NCBI RefSeq assembly: GCF_001006305.1
Contig: NZ_LBHJ01000007.1
Coordinates: forward strand, 1-64,000
DNA: 64,000 bases
From: Silvibacterium bohemicum
GTDB taxonomy: Bacteria; Acidobacteriota; Terriglobia; Terriglobales; Acidobacteriaceae
Reading direction: 5' to 3'
The position numbers and the translations under genes are program-made. Position 1 is the stretch's first letter, and each line of letters starts with the position of its first letter. Shown piece by piece: positions 19,221 through 27,790 of this stretch. Below the pieces are notes generated by a model. That model was not told the origin of the DNA, searched no databases, and saw nothing but the letters and a program-made list of their open reading frames with translations.

Positions 19221-19271
19221 AAGTGAATTGCGGTAATCTAGCTTAAGCCAGCTTAGATGGAGTAACCTGCC

Positions 19272-19523
19272 ATGACTGAAATCGGCGCTTTTGAAGCAAA
19301 AAACACACTAGGCTCTCTTCTTGATCGTGTCGAGCAGGGCGAGGAGATCATCATAACGCGGCATGGCAGAGCCGTGGCCCGCTTGGTTTCAACAGACGGG
19401 GCAATCGACCGGTCGCAGGCGCTTGCGGCAGCCGAGCGCATCCGCAAGCGAGCGATAAAGCTTAAAGGTGCGCCGTTCGAGTGGGAAGCGCTCAAAGCCG
19501 ATCGTGACGCGGGTCGCCCTTGA
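19272..19523 (+). CDS. Phd/YefM-type antitoxin
   Basis: The 83-residue product begins MTEIGAFEAKNTLGSLLDRV, followed by GEEIIITRHGRAVARLV, the standard Phd/YefM fold that binds DNA through the N-terminal half. The C-terminal tail (FEWEALKADRDAGRP) would wrap around the toxin. Its stop overlaps the TTG start of the toxin gene, the usual operon layout with antitoxin first. It probably represses its own promoter. Confidence 0.88.
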   Translation: MTEIGAFEAKNTLGSLLDRVEQGEEIIITRHGRAVARLVSTDGAIDRSQALAAAERIRKRAIKLKGAPFEWEALKADRDAGRP

Positions 19524-19933
19524 GCCTGGTTCTCGATAGCTCGATCACGCTCGCCTGGATTTACATCGAAGAAACGACCAAGGAGGTCCGTGAGGTCGAG
19601 TCGCTCGTGATACGCGGAGGTGCGTTGGTGCCCTCCCTCTGGCGTCTGGAAGTCGCTAATATCCTCGAGATGGGCATCCGTCGTCGCCGCCATTCCGCAG
19701 CTTTCCGCGATGCTACGCTGGCCGACCTTGCGCTTCTGCCGATCAATATCGATCTCGAGACCGAACGGCATGCATGGGGTGCAACCGCGCGGCTGGCTGC
19801 GCGCCACCAATTGACAGCGTATGACGCGGCCTATTTGGAACTGGCGCAGAGGCGTGGACTGCCGTTGGCGACACTCGACCGCGAAATGCGAGCGGCAGCA
19901 AAAAAAGAAAAAATTGTTCTGCTCGGAATGTGA
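19520..19933 (+). CDS. vapC: PIN-domain toxin, VapC type
   Basis: The 137-residue protein has the PIN acidic set: Asp6 (LVLDSSITLAW), Glu44 (LEVANIL), Asp102 (TAYDAAYLELA) and Asp120 (ATLDREM). VapC proteins are Mg-dependent RNases, often cutting tRNA or rRNA; the target here is unknown. It starts with TTG overlapping the antitoxin stop (TTGA), so synthesis is coupled. All four acidic residues are present, so the toxin is likely active. Confidence 0.9.
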   Translation: MSLVLDSSITLAWIYIEETTKEVREVESLVIRGGALVPSLWRLEVANILEMGIRRRRHSAAFRDATLADLALLPINIDLETERHAWGATARLAARHQLTAYDAAYLELAQRRGLPLATLDREMRAAAKKEKIVLLGM

Positions 19934-19999
19934 TCTCGCTGCCATGCGAATCGCTCATCGAATCTCCGACGCTTTAATATAGGAAAAGCAGACAATTCC

Positions 20000-20653
20000 A
20001 TGCCACACCTTCAAGACCAACTCGACGAGATCACCTCGAATACGCGCACGCTCGTCCAACCTGAGCGGCTGGCTGTGAGTGAACGTGCGGTCGAAGAGCT
20101 GTTCGCCACCGGCATCGAACAACAAATCCTGGCGGTTGGTTCGAAGATGCCCGAGTTCTCGCTGCCAGACGCAACCGGGCGCGTCGTTAAGTCCTCCGAC
20201 CTGCTGGCGCTTGGACCGCTGGTCATTGATTTCTTCCGCGGACGCTGGTGCCCCTACTGTGTGACTGAGCTTGAGGCGTGGCGCGATCTCTATTCCATCG
20301 TTCGAGAACGCGGCGGCCTGCTGGTCGCCATCTCTCCGCAGACCATGCGGCAGAGTGACTTCATGCAGGATCAGCACGAGATCCCGTTCGCACTGCTTCA
20401 TGACGCCGGCTGCAGCGTGGCCGCGCAATTCGGCTTGGCCTACCAGGTTCCGCCCTACCATCAGCAGCATTACCGCAGTGTGCTCGTGAATATCCCTTTT
20501 GTGAATGGGGATCAGAGCTGGAAGCTGCTCATTCCTGCTACCTACGTCATCGATCGCGATGGAACGGTCTTGTTCGCCGAAGCCCACGCCGACTTTCGCG
20601 TGCGGCCGGAGCCCGAAGACGTGCTGCCCTATCTGCCTTATCGTTCGCGCTGA
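20000..20653 (+). CDS. peroxiredoxin-like AhpC/TSA family protein
   Basis: The 217-residue protein has a helical N-terminal extension (1-45) and a thioredoxin fold with a RGRWCPYC motif placing Cys84 and Cys87 at the active site, preceded by FSLPDATGRVV. A C-x2-C pair at this position is typical of the peroxiredoxin-like subgroup rather than of classical two-cysteine AhpC. No signal peptide, so cytoplasmic. Likely reduces peroxides or thiols. It is followed by a small membrane protein after 21 bases, probably co-transcribed. Confidence 0.85.
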   Translation: MPHLQDQLDEITSNTRTLVQPERLAVSERAVEELFATGIEQQILAVGSKMPEFSLPDATGRVVKSSDLLALGPLVIDFFRGRWCPYCVTELEAWRDLYSIVRERGGLLVAISPQTMRQSDFMQDQHEIPFALLHDAGCSVAAQFGLAYQVPPYHQQHYRSVLVNIPFVNGDQSWKLLIPATYVIDRDGTVLFAEAHADFRVRPEPEDVLPYLPYRSR

Positions 20654-20674
20654 AAGATCCGCCCCGGAGAAACC

Positions 20675-20947
20675 GTGAAGCGTATTTTGTGGCTGGTAAT
20701 TCGTGTCGTAGTGGTGCTCACCATCGTTGTCTATCTCTGCGATTGGGCGCTTCTGCGCGTGAGAATTGCGCGCGGCCAGGGCTATAGCACGGTGCAGGTA
20801 GACGAATATCTTTCCACGCCGCTGAAAGGGAACAAAGCCGAGTACGACTACATGGGATCTCAGCCTGTAACCTGTGCCCGCTCCTATTTCCCTCACGGAA
20901 CCACGCCATGCTGGTGGCTGAGACGTCATCCTGCAAAGTGGGAGTAG
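20675..20947 (+). CDS. small single-pass membrane protein
   Basis: The 90-residue product starts with GTG after CCCCGGAG. A transmembrane segment spans about residues 5-24 and the rest (VQVDEYLSTPLKGNKAEYDY, CARSYFPH, PCWWLRRHP) is soluble with two cysteines. Similar short proteins are common in Acidobacteriaceae but have no assigned role. Sits just after the peroxiredoxin-like gene. Confidence 0.6.
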   Translation: MKRILWLVIRVVVVLTIVVYLCDWALLRVRIARGQGYSTVQVDEYLSTPLKGNKAEYDYMGSQPVTCARSYFPHGTTPCWWLRRHPAKWE

Positions 20948-20991
20948 CCTAGAGGCTGTCCGGCTTTCTCGCCCCTCACACCCAAAATAAA

Positions 20992-21039
20992 TTTGTCATC
21001 CCGACCGTAGCGAAGCGAAGTGGAGGAACCTGCAGTTTC
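20992..21039 (+). repeat. dispersed intergenic repeat, copy 2
   Basis: Shares TTTGTCATCCCGACCGTAGC and GAAGCG with the copy at 19063, then GTGGAGGAACCTGCAGTTT. It lies between two convergent genes. Confidence 0.7.
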
Positions 21040-21059
21040 CCTTGAGCCGGGCGACTCGC

Positions 21060-22628
21060 CTACTTCTCTTCGTGGTACTCCTGCTCGGTGTTGATCTTCC
21101 AGAGCGCCTCTTTTTCCAGATTTCCTGCCAGAATATTGTCGACGGCGGTCATCGCAGTGAGCATGGAGTGATCCTGGTTGTTGTACTTGTGCATGCCGTT
21201 GCGGCCCACCAGGAAGAGATTCTCAAAGCGGTTGAAATACGCAACCAACTCGTCGAACCTGTCGTACGTGCCGAAATATGCGGGATAGGTCTTCGGAACA
21301 CGCACCACATGCGCATCGAGAACATCTTCCGCCTTCAGAATCCCGATCTTCTCGACCTCGCCGATAGCGAACTCGGCAATCGCATCGTCGTTCATCTTCC
21401 ACAGCTCGTCGCTCTCGTAACAAAAATATTCGAGTCCGATCCACACCTTCGAAGGATCGGCGACCATGTACGGGCTCCAGTTATTGAAGATTTGCAGCCG
21501 CCCCACCAGCACGTCCGGCTCCTGAACGTAAATCCAGGTGTCCTTCAGCGTCGATCCATCCGGCTCGGTCACTGTCAGCTTGTCTACTAGCAATCCAACA
21601 GTGATGAAGTCCCGGTAGATGAGCCCATCGGCAACCTCGCGAATGCTCTCTGGAGCAGGAATGTCGAGACTGCGGATCAAGGTGCGAACCGGCATCGTTG
21701 AGAAGACATAATCAGCTTCGATGGTCTCGCGTGAACCGTCCGCGTAAACTGCTTCAACAGATGTCACCCGATTGCCGACGACGTTCAGCCGATCCACTCT
21801 GGAGCCAAGCCGCACTTCGCCGCCCTTTTGTGTAACCAGCGCTGCGACATGTTCCCAAAGCTGTCCCGGACCGTACTTCGGATAGAGAAATTTCTCGATC
21901 AGCGAAGTCTCGGTCTTCTTCTGCGCGATGTCCTGCGAAGATCGCCTGCTGAATGTGCTCTTGAAAAAGTGAACGATCGCCGTGCGCAGCGAAAGCCCCT
22001 TGATTCGCTGCGCTCCCCACGCAGCGCTGATCTGATCGCACGGAACTCCCCAGACCTTCTCGGTATAAGACTTGAAGAAGGTCAAGTAAAGCTCCTTGCC
22101 GAAGCGGTTGATCAGAAAATCTTCCAGCGTATTTTCCTGCTTCCGCGGAAACAGCCGGGCAAGGATGTAACTCGCGCCGATCTTCACCATCCGTATTGCG
22201 CCTAGTTTGCCCAGCGTCTTCGCGTTCAATGCCAGGGGATAGTCGAAGAAGCTGCGCAGGAAGTAAATGCGGCTCTTACGCGGACGGACCAGCATCACCA
22301 AGTCACAATCCGCGTCAGTCGCGGGCGTCTCCACAACGCGCTGTCGATTCCGATAGGAGATGGCCTCCGATCCCGCGCCATCCTCGGTCGAAGCAATGGG
22401 CATCAGCTCGGTCCACCAGTCCATCACGCGGTCGACCTTGGAAAAGAAGCGATGGCCGCCGATGTCCATGCGGTTGCCCTTGTACTCGATGGTGCAGGAG
22501 ATGCCGCCAATGAGCTGCGTTGCTTCGAGGACAATGGGACGTATCTCGCTGCGGCGCAGGAACTCCAATGCCGCCGTCAAGCCAGCCGGTCCCGCACCGA
22601 TAATCAACGCTGTCTTGCCTGAACTCAT
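21060..22628 (-). CDS. FAD-dependent oxidoreductase, UDP-galactopyranose mutase-like
   Basis: The 522-residue protein opens with a Rossmann dinucleotide motif ([18 protein letters not shown], GxGxxG at 11-16) and then a mutase/amine-oxidase-type sequence ([22 protein letters not shown]). A second FAD contact resembles [11 protein letters not shown]. The C-terminal TAVDNIL segment closes the FAD domain. No signal peptide or membrane helix. The family handles sugar nucleotides, phytoene or porphyrin-like substrates; here the adjacent glycosyltransferase suggests glycolipid or cell-surface work, which is inference. Confidence 0.8.
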   Translation of the reverse strand: MSSGKTALIIGAGPAGLTAALEFLRRSEIRPIVLEATQLIGGISCTIEYKGNRMDIGGHRFFSKVDRVMDWWTELMPIASTEDGAGSEAISYRNRQRVVETPATDADCDLVMLVRPRKSRIYFLRSFFDYPLALNAKTLGKLGAIRMVKIGASYILARLFPRKQENTLEDFLINRFGKELYLTFFKSYTEKVWGVPCDQISAAWGAQRIKGLSLRTAIVHFFKSTFSRRSSQDIAQKKTETSLIEKFLYPKYGPGQLWEHVAALVTQKGGEVRLGSRVDRLNVVGNRVTSVEAVYADGSRETIEADYVFSTMPVRTLIRSLDIPAPESIREVADGLIYRDFITVGLLVDKLTVTEPDGSTLKDTWIYVQEPDVLVGRLQIFNNWSPYMVADPSKVWIGLEYFCYESDELWKMNDDAIAEFAIGEVEKIGILKAEDVLDAHVVRVPKTYPAYFGTYDRFDELVAYFNRFENLFLVGRNGMHKYNNQDHSMLTAMTAVDNILAGNLEKEALWKINTEQEYHEEK

Positions 22629-22799
22629 CGAATCACACCAACAGATTGGGCCAAAGAGAGAGACTGGCAGAAATTCAGATCGGGCAGATGCATCAGCGTG
22701 TTTTCGCGCCTTCCAGAAAAGTACATTTCGTTGTTCGAGCGTGAACGGGTTAGGGAAGCGAAGCGTCTTCCGTCGTGATCGGCGGTCGAGGTGCGCAGC

Positions 22800-23993
22800 C
22801 TATGCGGTGAAAGCCGGCGCTCTCTTCGCTTCGACTTCAGGATTGGTTGCGAGCATAAATCCACCCGCGCTGAGCCTGTAGATTTGATTGCGCCACACGA
22901 TACGATTGCTGGCGTAACTCGCCGCCCAATAAAAGAAGCCGAATAGGTCGCGCAAAGGGAAGAGAAGCGAGGTGCGCAACAGATTCCGCTCTTGCACCAC
23001 GAAGGCGCCAAGAGAGGCTGCCATCAGCGCGCGCGTAGTCACGCTGTAGCCCAAAAGCGCTAAGCCCAGCAGAGGATGATGTAGCAGCAACGCTGCCAGG
23101 AAACCAAGTATGCCGAAGGGGACGCTGAAAGTGAGGCAGGTTCCGAAATGCCCTTTGGGTCGCGAGAAGCGAGTCGACCTCATCCAGCGAACCTGGTGCT
23201 TCTGCGAATCCATGAAGCTCACATTGAGCACCAGATGATCGATCACGTGCGTCGACAGAACGACAGTGTGTCCGGACTCATGGACTCGATTGCCGAGAAT
23301 GAAATCGTCGGCGCAGTAGGCTCCAAGTTCACCGAAGCCGCCCATCTCTTTCATACAGGCCCGCCGCACCGCCATCGTGGGACCCAGCGTGAACTGCATG
23401 CCTTCCATCAGGTCCGCCACTAGCACCCCGGCCGTCATCTCGACCGACATGCCCACCGCTTCCAGCTTCGACCAAAGGCCGCCGCCGGCGATGCCGCGAT
23501 ATAGGCAGGTAACCGCGCCCACTTCCGGCCGCGCAAAAGGCGCTGCAACTTCGCGAATGTAGTTCGGGGTCACGCGCACATCGCTGTCGCTGACGATGAA
23601 GATGTCATGCGCCGCGGCCTTCTCCATCAACTCCAGCGTCGAAACCTTGGCGTTGATGTGCCACGGCTCGCCGGTCAGCACAAACTTCACCGGGATATGC
23701 GGATATCGCGCCGCCACTCGTCGTGCTGCCTCTAATCCTTCGTCGGAAGCAACGCGCGCGCCGAAGAGGATTTCGTAGCTGGGATAATCCTGCTGAAAAA
23801 ACGTCTCGAGATGCGCCTCGAGGTCAGGCTCATTGCCATGCAGCGGCTTGAAAAGAGAGACAGGCTCGCGGAAGGTTGGATGGACGGTGCGACGGCGGCG
23901 CGCGAAGCGCCGGATTCCAGCCAGAACCAAAACAGTGAATGCCGTTGACGTGAGCAGGCCCAAAACGCCGAGGCCGAGCAGGACTTTAATCAT
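22800..23993 (-). CDS. hpnI: HpnI-like / ceramide glucosyltransferase-family glycosyltransferase
   Basis: The 397-residue protein is a membrane GT21/GT2 enzyme. I choose ATG at 23993 because GGTGGAAGG lies upstream. An N-terminal membrane helix is followed by PVSLFKPLHGNEPDLEAHLETFFQQDYP region, DSDVR, the third acidic motif in YCADDFILGNRV and the Q-x2-RW pair (HQVRWMRSTR). Several helices complete the C-terminus. In hopanoid producers HpnI adds N-acetylglucosamine to bacteriohopanetetrol; without other hpn genes nearby the exact substrate is not certain. Confidence 0.8.
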   Translation of the reverse strand: MIKVLLGLGVLGLLTSTAFTVLVLAGIRRFARRRRTVHPTFREPVSLFKPLHGNEPDLEAHLETFFQQDYPSYEILFGARVASDEGLEAARRVAARYPHIPVKFVLTGEPWHINAKVSTLELMEKAAAHDIFIVSDSDVRVTPNYIREVAAPFARPEVGAVTCLYRGIAGGGLWSKLEAVGMSVEMTAGVLVADLMEGMQFTLGPTMAVRRACMKEMGGFGELGAYCADDFILGNRVHESGHTVVLSTHVIDHLVLNVSFMDSQKHQVRWMRSTRFSRPKGHFGTCLTFSVPFGILGFLAALLLHHPLLGLALLGYSVTTRALMAASLGAFVVQERNLLRTSLLFPLRDLFGFFYWAASYASNRIVWRNQIYRLSAGGFMLATNPEVEAKRAPAFTA

Positions 23994-24109
23994 GCAAGCG
24001 TGTGCCTTCCACCTTGAACTGTGCAATAGGGGCGGGGGCTTGTTAATAGACTAGCGCAGCTTGGCCAAAGTTGCGCAGCCATCCTTTTGGCCGGGTGTAA
24101 CGCCACCGG

Positions 24110-24511
24110 CTACCGCTTGCCCTTGGCGTGCGGCACCACCATCACCGATCGCCGTAATGGAACCATGGCTGCGGCTCCCTGTTGCGGAACGCCCTGCATC
24201 CGGGTCAGCATCTCCGTGCGGACGTAGTCGACGAATCCCTGCATCTGGCGATTCATCTCCTCCATGCGCTCGCGCATCTGCAGGATAATCGCGATGCCGG
24301 CAATGTTGACGCCCAGATCGCGAGCCAGGTTGAGGATGAACTCCAGCCGCTCCAGATCCTCATCCGTGTACAAGCGGGTATTGCCGTCGGTGCGCGACGG
24401 CTTGAGCAGTCCCTCGCGCTCGTAGAGACGAAGCGTCTGGGGATGAATCTCATACATCTCGGCCACCGCCGAGATCATGTACGCGCCTTTGGATTTACGT
24501 TTCGTTGGCAT
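24110..24511 (-). CDS. hspR: HspR-type MerR-family heat-shock repressor
   Basis: The 133-residue protein has the MerR helix-turn-helix and wing (YMISAVAEMYEIHPQTLRLY, EREGLLKPSRTDGNTRLYT), followed by a coiled-coil dimer helix. The short size and HPQTLR signature fit HspR, which represses dnaK operons with DnaK as co-repressor. It is the last gene of the dnaK-dnaJ unit on the minus strand and probably regulates the whole operon through the site near 29770. Confidence 0.88.
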   Translation of the reverse strand: MPTKRKSKGAYMISAVAEMYEIHPQTLRLYEREGLLKPSRTDGNTRLYTDEDLERLEFILNLARDLGVNIAGIAIILQMRERMEEMNRQMQGFVDYVRTEMLTRMQGVPQQGAAAMVPLRRSVMVVPHAKGKR

Positions 24512-24520
24512 GGAATTTTC

Positions 24521-24979
24521 TCAGTGCGCAAAAAGCTGCGCTTCCGCGAGCTGCGTGCGGATCGCGCCAAATCGAACCACCCGGGGGAAGAATCCGCGCA
24601 GTTGTCCTCCTGTAACTTTGTACGGCACAAACGCCTTCACCGAGTAGCCGCTCCGATGCTCGATCTCGATCATGATCGCATCGGCATATCCCTCGTCGGA
24701 AGCCTTGGTCGTAGTGACATTCGAGGCCATAGCAATGGCGCTGAGAATGCCGCGATGCGCCTTCTCCGTCAACTGCTGGCGTAGCAGATCCAGCAGCAGC
24801 GCTCCGTCCGCTGGCATCTCCTGCTGCGCAATCCGCTCCATCACCACGTCGCCTTCGTCGTTCATGCGATAGCCAAACGGCCCGAACTCCCCGTATTTTC
24901 GCAGCATCCGCTTGGCATAGGAGACGCAGGAGTTCAGCAGCTCATTGGCATCGTCCCGGATTTGTTCTTCGCTACTCAT
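24521..24979 (-). CDS. conserved hypothetical protein
   Basis: The 152-residue product is read from ATG at 24979, inside the end of the GNAT gene (GATGAGTAG), which implies coupled translation; the longer frame to 25012 lacks a signal. The first 50 residues are helical (IRDDANELLNSCVSYAKRML), the rest looks like a mixed fold with a beta stretch (GYADAIMIEIEHRSGYSVKAFVPY). No family recognised. It lies between GNAT and hspR in the heat-shock unit and is probably co-expressed with it. Confidence 0.65.
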   Translation of the reverse strand: MSSEEQIRDDANELLNSCVSYAKRMLRKYGEFGPFGYRMNDEGDVVMERIAQQEMPADGALLLDLLRQQLTEKAHRGILSAIAMASNVTTTKASDEGYADAIMIEIEHRSGYSVKAFVPYKVTGGQLRGFFPRVVRFGAIRTQLAEAQLFAH

Positions 24980-25490
24980 CTTCGTTCCGCTTCTTCGATA
25001 GCCGGTAAACACAATGCTGGTAATCGTGCCAGAAGACCACTCGATCCAGCGTCAAGCCATTCTTCTCAGCTACGCGTCGCGATGCTCCATTCCCCGGCCT
25101 GATCATCGAAATCACAGTGCCGGCTCCGATTCGCCGGAATGCATCGTCGATCGTGGCCTTCGCCGCTTCCGTAGCGAAGCCCCGATTCCAGAGCTGGCGC
25201 TTCACGTGATAGCCAATCTCAAGCTCGGCAACACCTTCTACGTCCTGCCATACGGCTCCGCAATCTCCGATTAACTCCCCGGTCCGCTTCTCGACCAATC
25301 CCAGCAGCCCGCTGCCGTTCTCATACCGGCCCAGTTGACGTTCGATCCACTCACCGACTTCGTCGCGTGTGAGCGGATGGGGATACCAGAGCATAGTCTC
25401 CGCATCCCCGAGGATAGCGGCCAGTGCCGGCTCGTCCGCACTCGTCAGAGGTCGCAACAGCAGCCGGTCTGTCTCAATCGGCGCGCGCAT
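24972..25490 (-). CDS. GNAT N-acetyltransferase, RimJ/RimL-like
   Basis: The 172-residue protein starts IETDRLLLRPLTSAD, the hallmark of RimJ/RimL-type GNAT enzymes. The acetyl-CoA loop is WNRGFATEAAKA, followed by RVAEKNGL. It would acetylate a protein N-terminus or small amine from acetyl-CoA. Its ATG overlaps the dnaJ stop (TAATG), so it is translated in step with dnaJ, an unusual partner. Confidence 0.85.
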   Translation of the reverse strand: MRAPIETDRLLLRPLTSADEPALAAILGDAETMLWYPHPLTRDEVGEWIERQLGRYENGSGLLGLVEKRTGELIGDCGAVWQDVEGVAELEIGYHVKRQLWNRGFATEAAKATIDDAFRRIGAGTVISMIRPGNGASRRVAEKNGLTLDRVVFWHDYQHCVYRLSKKRNEDE

Positions 25491-26713
25491 TAGACCTTGG
25501 CCCAGATTGCCTCGCGCGGATCTTCCGGATTCAGCTTGGCAAGCTCGCGCAGAATCTCCTTCGAGCGTTCGTCCTGAACCTTAGGAACCACGATTTCGAT
25601 GGTCACAATCTCGTCTCCGCGCTTGCCGGGAGCCGACACCGAAGTCACGCCGCGCTCCCGCATGCGCAGCTTCTGTCCGCTCTGCGTGCCCGGAGGAACC
25701 TTCAGCTGCGCCCGTCCGTCGATGGTGGGAACCTCGATCTTCGCTCCCAGCGCGGCTTCGGCAACGGTCGCCGGCACCGTGACGTAGATGTCGTCGCCCT
25801 GCCGGGTAAAGACCGGATGGCTGCCTACGCGGATGTTGAGAAAAAGATCGCCCGGCGTTCCGCCGTTCACACCCGCATTCCCCTTGCCGCCCAGACGAAT
25901 CCGCTGGCCGTCGCGCGTACCCGGCTTGATACGGAACTCGATGGTTTCGGTGCGCGTCATTGTGCCATCGCCGTGGCAGGTGGGGCAGGCATTCTGAACC
26001 TTCCCCGATCCTCCGCAGCGCGGGCACTGAATATTGAACTTCATCCGGCCGCCCATCTGGGTCACCTGGCCGCTGCCATGGCATTCGGGACAAGGCTGCG
26101 CGCCGCCCGTCGATGCCTTGCCCTTACAAGTTGGGCAGACCTCCTGGCGCTGAATCTGCAGCTTCATCGGGCCGCCCTGGATTGCGGTCCAGAAGTCCAC
26201 CTGAACCTGGTATTCGAGGTCGGTGCCGGGTTGAGGTCCTTCCTGCGTCCGACCTCCTCCTCCGCCCTGGTTGAAGATCCCCGAGAAGATGTCGCGGAAG
26301 CCGCCCCAGCCTGAACCGCCCGCCGGCTGGCCTTGCGGCGATCCCGATCCGGCCGACGAGGCAAAGTCAGAGAAGTCGAAGCCTCCGAAATCGAACGGAA
26401 CCTCCTGCGTGGTCGTGCGCCCCGCGCCTCCCGGTCCATACCCGCCGCGTGCCGCAGCTTCGGCCGTCGCGGCGTCGATCTGATCGGAGTAGAAGCCGAA
26501 CTGGTCGAAAACCTTCCGCTTCTTTTCGTCGCTCAGGATATCGTTGGCTTCCGAAATCTCCTTGAAGCGTTCCTCGGCCTTCTTATCGCCGGGATTGACA
26601 TCGGGATGATACTTCCGCGCCAGTTTGCGAAAGGCTTTGCGGATCTCATCCGGCGTCGCAGTTTTTTTCACGCCAAGAAGGGCGTAGTAATCTTTTTGCT
26701 GGGTTGGTGGCAT
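25490..26713 (-). CDS. dnaJ: co-chaperone DnaJ
   Basis: The 407-residue protein has the J domain with HPD at 36-38 (LARKYHPDVNPGD), a long Gly/Phe region (about 90-160, with FDFGGFDFSDF and GGGGG), four zinc-binding CxxCxGxG-like repeats (CPTCKGKA, CPECHGSG, CPRCGGSG, CPTCHGDG) and the two beta-barrel client-binding domains. It stimulates DnaK ATPase. It lies downstream of dnaK and nei on the same strand; no grpE is in this operon. Confidence 0.96.
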   Translation of the reverse strand: MPPTQQKDYYALLGVKKTATPDEIRKAFRKLARKYHPDVNPGDKKAEERFKEISEANDILSDEKKRKVFDQFGFYSDQIDAATAEAAARGGYGPGGAGRTTTQEVPFDFGGFDFSDFASSAGSGSPQGQPAGGSGWGGFRDIFSGIFNQGGGGGRTQEGPQPGTDLEYQVQVDFWTAIQGGPMKLQIQRQEVCPTCKGKASTGGAQPCPECHGSGQVTQMGGRMKFNIQCPRCGGSGKVQNACPTCHGDGTMTRTETIEFRIKPGTRDGQRIRLGGKGNAGVNGGTPGDLFLNIRVGSHPVFTRQGDDIYVTVPATVAEAALGAKIEVPTIDGRAQLKVPPGTQSGQKLRMRERGVTSVSAPGKRGDEIVTIEIVVPKVQDERSKEILRELAKLNPEDPREAIWAKV

Positions 26714-26728
26714 AGCGTCGTCAGCTTC

Positions 26729-27523
26729 TCAAACTTTCTGGCATTCGGGGCACCAGTAAACGGTGCGTCCGCCCATCTCCTGTTTCTTGATTGTCGCACC
26801 ACACACGAAGCACGGCTTCCCGTGGCGCCGATAAACATAGTGCACTTCCTGGTCCTGCACCGCGCCCCGCGGGTGTGGCCTATCTGTCGCCCTGGTGGTT
26901 ACAATTCGGCGATCGTCCATCGCCGCGCGCATGAGCGTCTTTGCTTCCCGCCAGATCTTCTTGAGCGCATCTCGCCCAACCTCTTTGCCTGGACGCATCG
27001 GGTTGATCCGCGCCCGGTAAAGCAGCTCCGCACGAAAGATGTTTCCGATGCCGGAGAAGATCGTCTGATCCATCAGCAGCAGCCCAATCGGTGTGGCGCG
27101 CTTTTCGATTACCGCGAACCCAGGCGCCGGGTCGCTCTCTTCTTGTAGCGGATCGGGTCCCAGCCGCGCCAGCAGCGCTTGCCATTTCTCTTCGTCGAAG
27201 ATGGAGCAATCCGTTGCTCCGCGCAGCTCAACCCAATCCGTCTTGCTCCACATCCTTAGCCGCAATGCGCCCTTTTCCGGCGGCAGTGGCATCTGGCCTT
27301 CCCAGAAATCCCCATACATCCCGAGATGGACATGCACGATCAGATCGCGCCCAAACACATACCCGAGATGCTTGCCCACAGCCTCAACCGACTTCAGCGT
27401 GCGCCCATCCAGAATCTCCGCATCGGGAAACGCTCCATTCGGAGAATCCACGCGGAGGCGCTTGCCGGCCAGAGCCGCCGCGTGCCGTTCTGCAAAACGA
27501 TGGATCTCATTTCCTTCCGGCAC
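26729..27523 (-). CDS. nei: Fpg/Nei-family DNA glycosylase
   Basis: The 264-residue protein begins PEGNEIHRFA, giving the catalytic proline and glutamate of the Fpg/Nei family; the ENEIH-like variant points to endonuclease VIII rather than Fpg. The H2TH domain (IFSGIGNIFRAELLYRARI) and the C-terminal zinc finger (CFVCG ... WCPEC) are intact. It removes oxidised pyrimidines and nicks the site. Lying 15 bases before dnaJ it is probably part of the heat-shock unit. Confidence 0.9.
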   Translation of the reverse strand: MPEGNEIHRFAERHAAALAGKRLRVDSPNGAFPDAEILDGRTLKSVEAVGKHLGYVFGRDLIVHVHLGMYGDFWEGQMPLPPEKGALRLRMWSKTDWVELRGATDCSIFDEEKWQALLARLGPDPLQEESDPAPGFAVIEKRATPIGLLLMDQTIFSGIGNIFRAELLYRARINPMRPGKEVGRDALKKIWREAKTLMRAAMDDRRIVTTRATDRPHPRGAVQDQEVHYVYRRHGKPCFVCGATIKKQEMGGRTVYWCPECQKV

Positions 27524-27526
27524 CGC

Positions 27527-27697
27527 TTAGTTCCAAACCATCCGAGCCTCGATCGGCTCGATCCGCCAGAAAAGATCGGGCTCGGCCTTGCGCATCTGCG
27601 CGGCGAAGTGCTCCGCTTCTTCCTGCGTATCGAAGGTCATGCTGCTATACACCTGCCCGGCCCTCAGCTGCTCGAATTTCCAGACTGTGTTGGTCAT
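27527..27697 (-). CDS. small conserved protein
   Basis: A 56-residue product read from ATG 27697, which follows GGGGGAG. The sequence (VWKFEQLRAGQVYSSMTFDT, EEAEHFAAQMRKAEPDLFWR) looks like one beta-alpha-beta unit. Stop is 3 bases before the nei start. Unknown function; probably co-transcribed with dnaK and nei. Confidence 0.55.
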   Translation of the reverse strand: MTNTVWKFEQLRAGQVYSSMTFDTQEEAEHFAAQMRKAEPDLFWRIEPIEARMVWN

Positions 27698-27727
27698 TTT
27701 GCTCCCCCCCATCCCATCCTTAAAGCG

Positions 27728-27757
27728 CGAGGGGCACTCGTTACGAGTTGCCCCTCG
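27728..27757 (-). terminator. hairpin after dnaK, possible attenuator or processing site
   Basis: CGAGGGG-x-ACTCG and CGAGT-x-GCCCCTCG-like arms pair with one mismatch in the middle. On the minus strand it is followed by only a short T run (CGCTTTAAGG). It could partly terminate so that dnaK exceeds downstream genes. Confidence 0.45.
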
Positions 27758-27790
27758 GTGCTACGCCACGTTTCCGCGTTTGCTGCTGCG

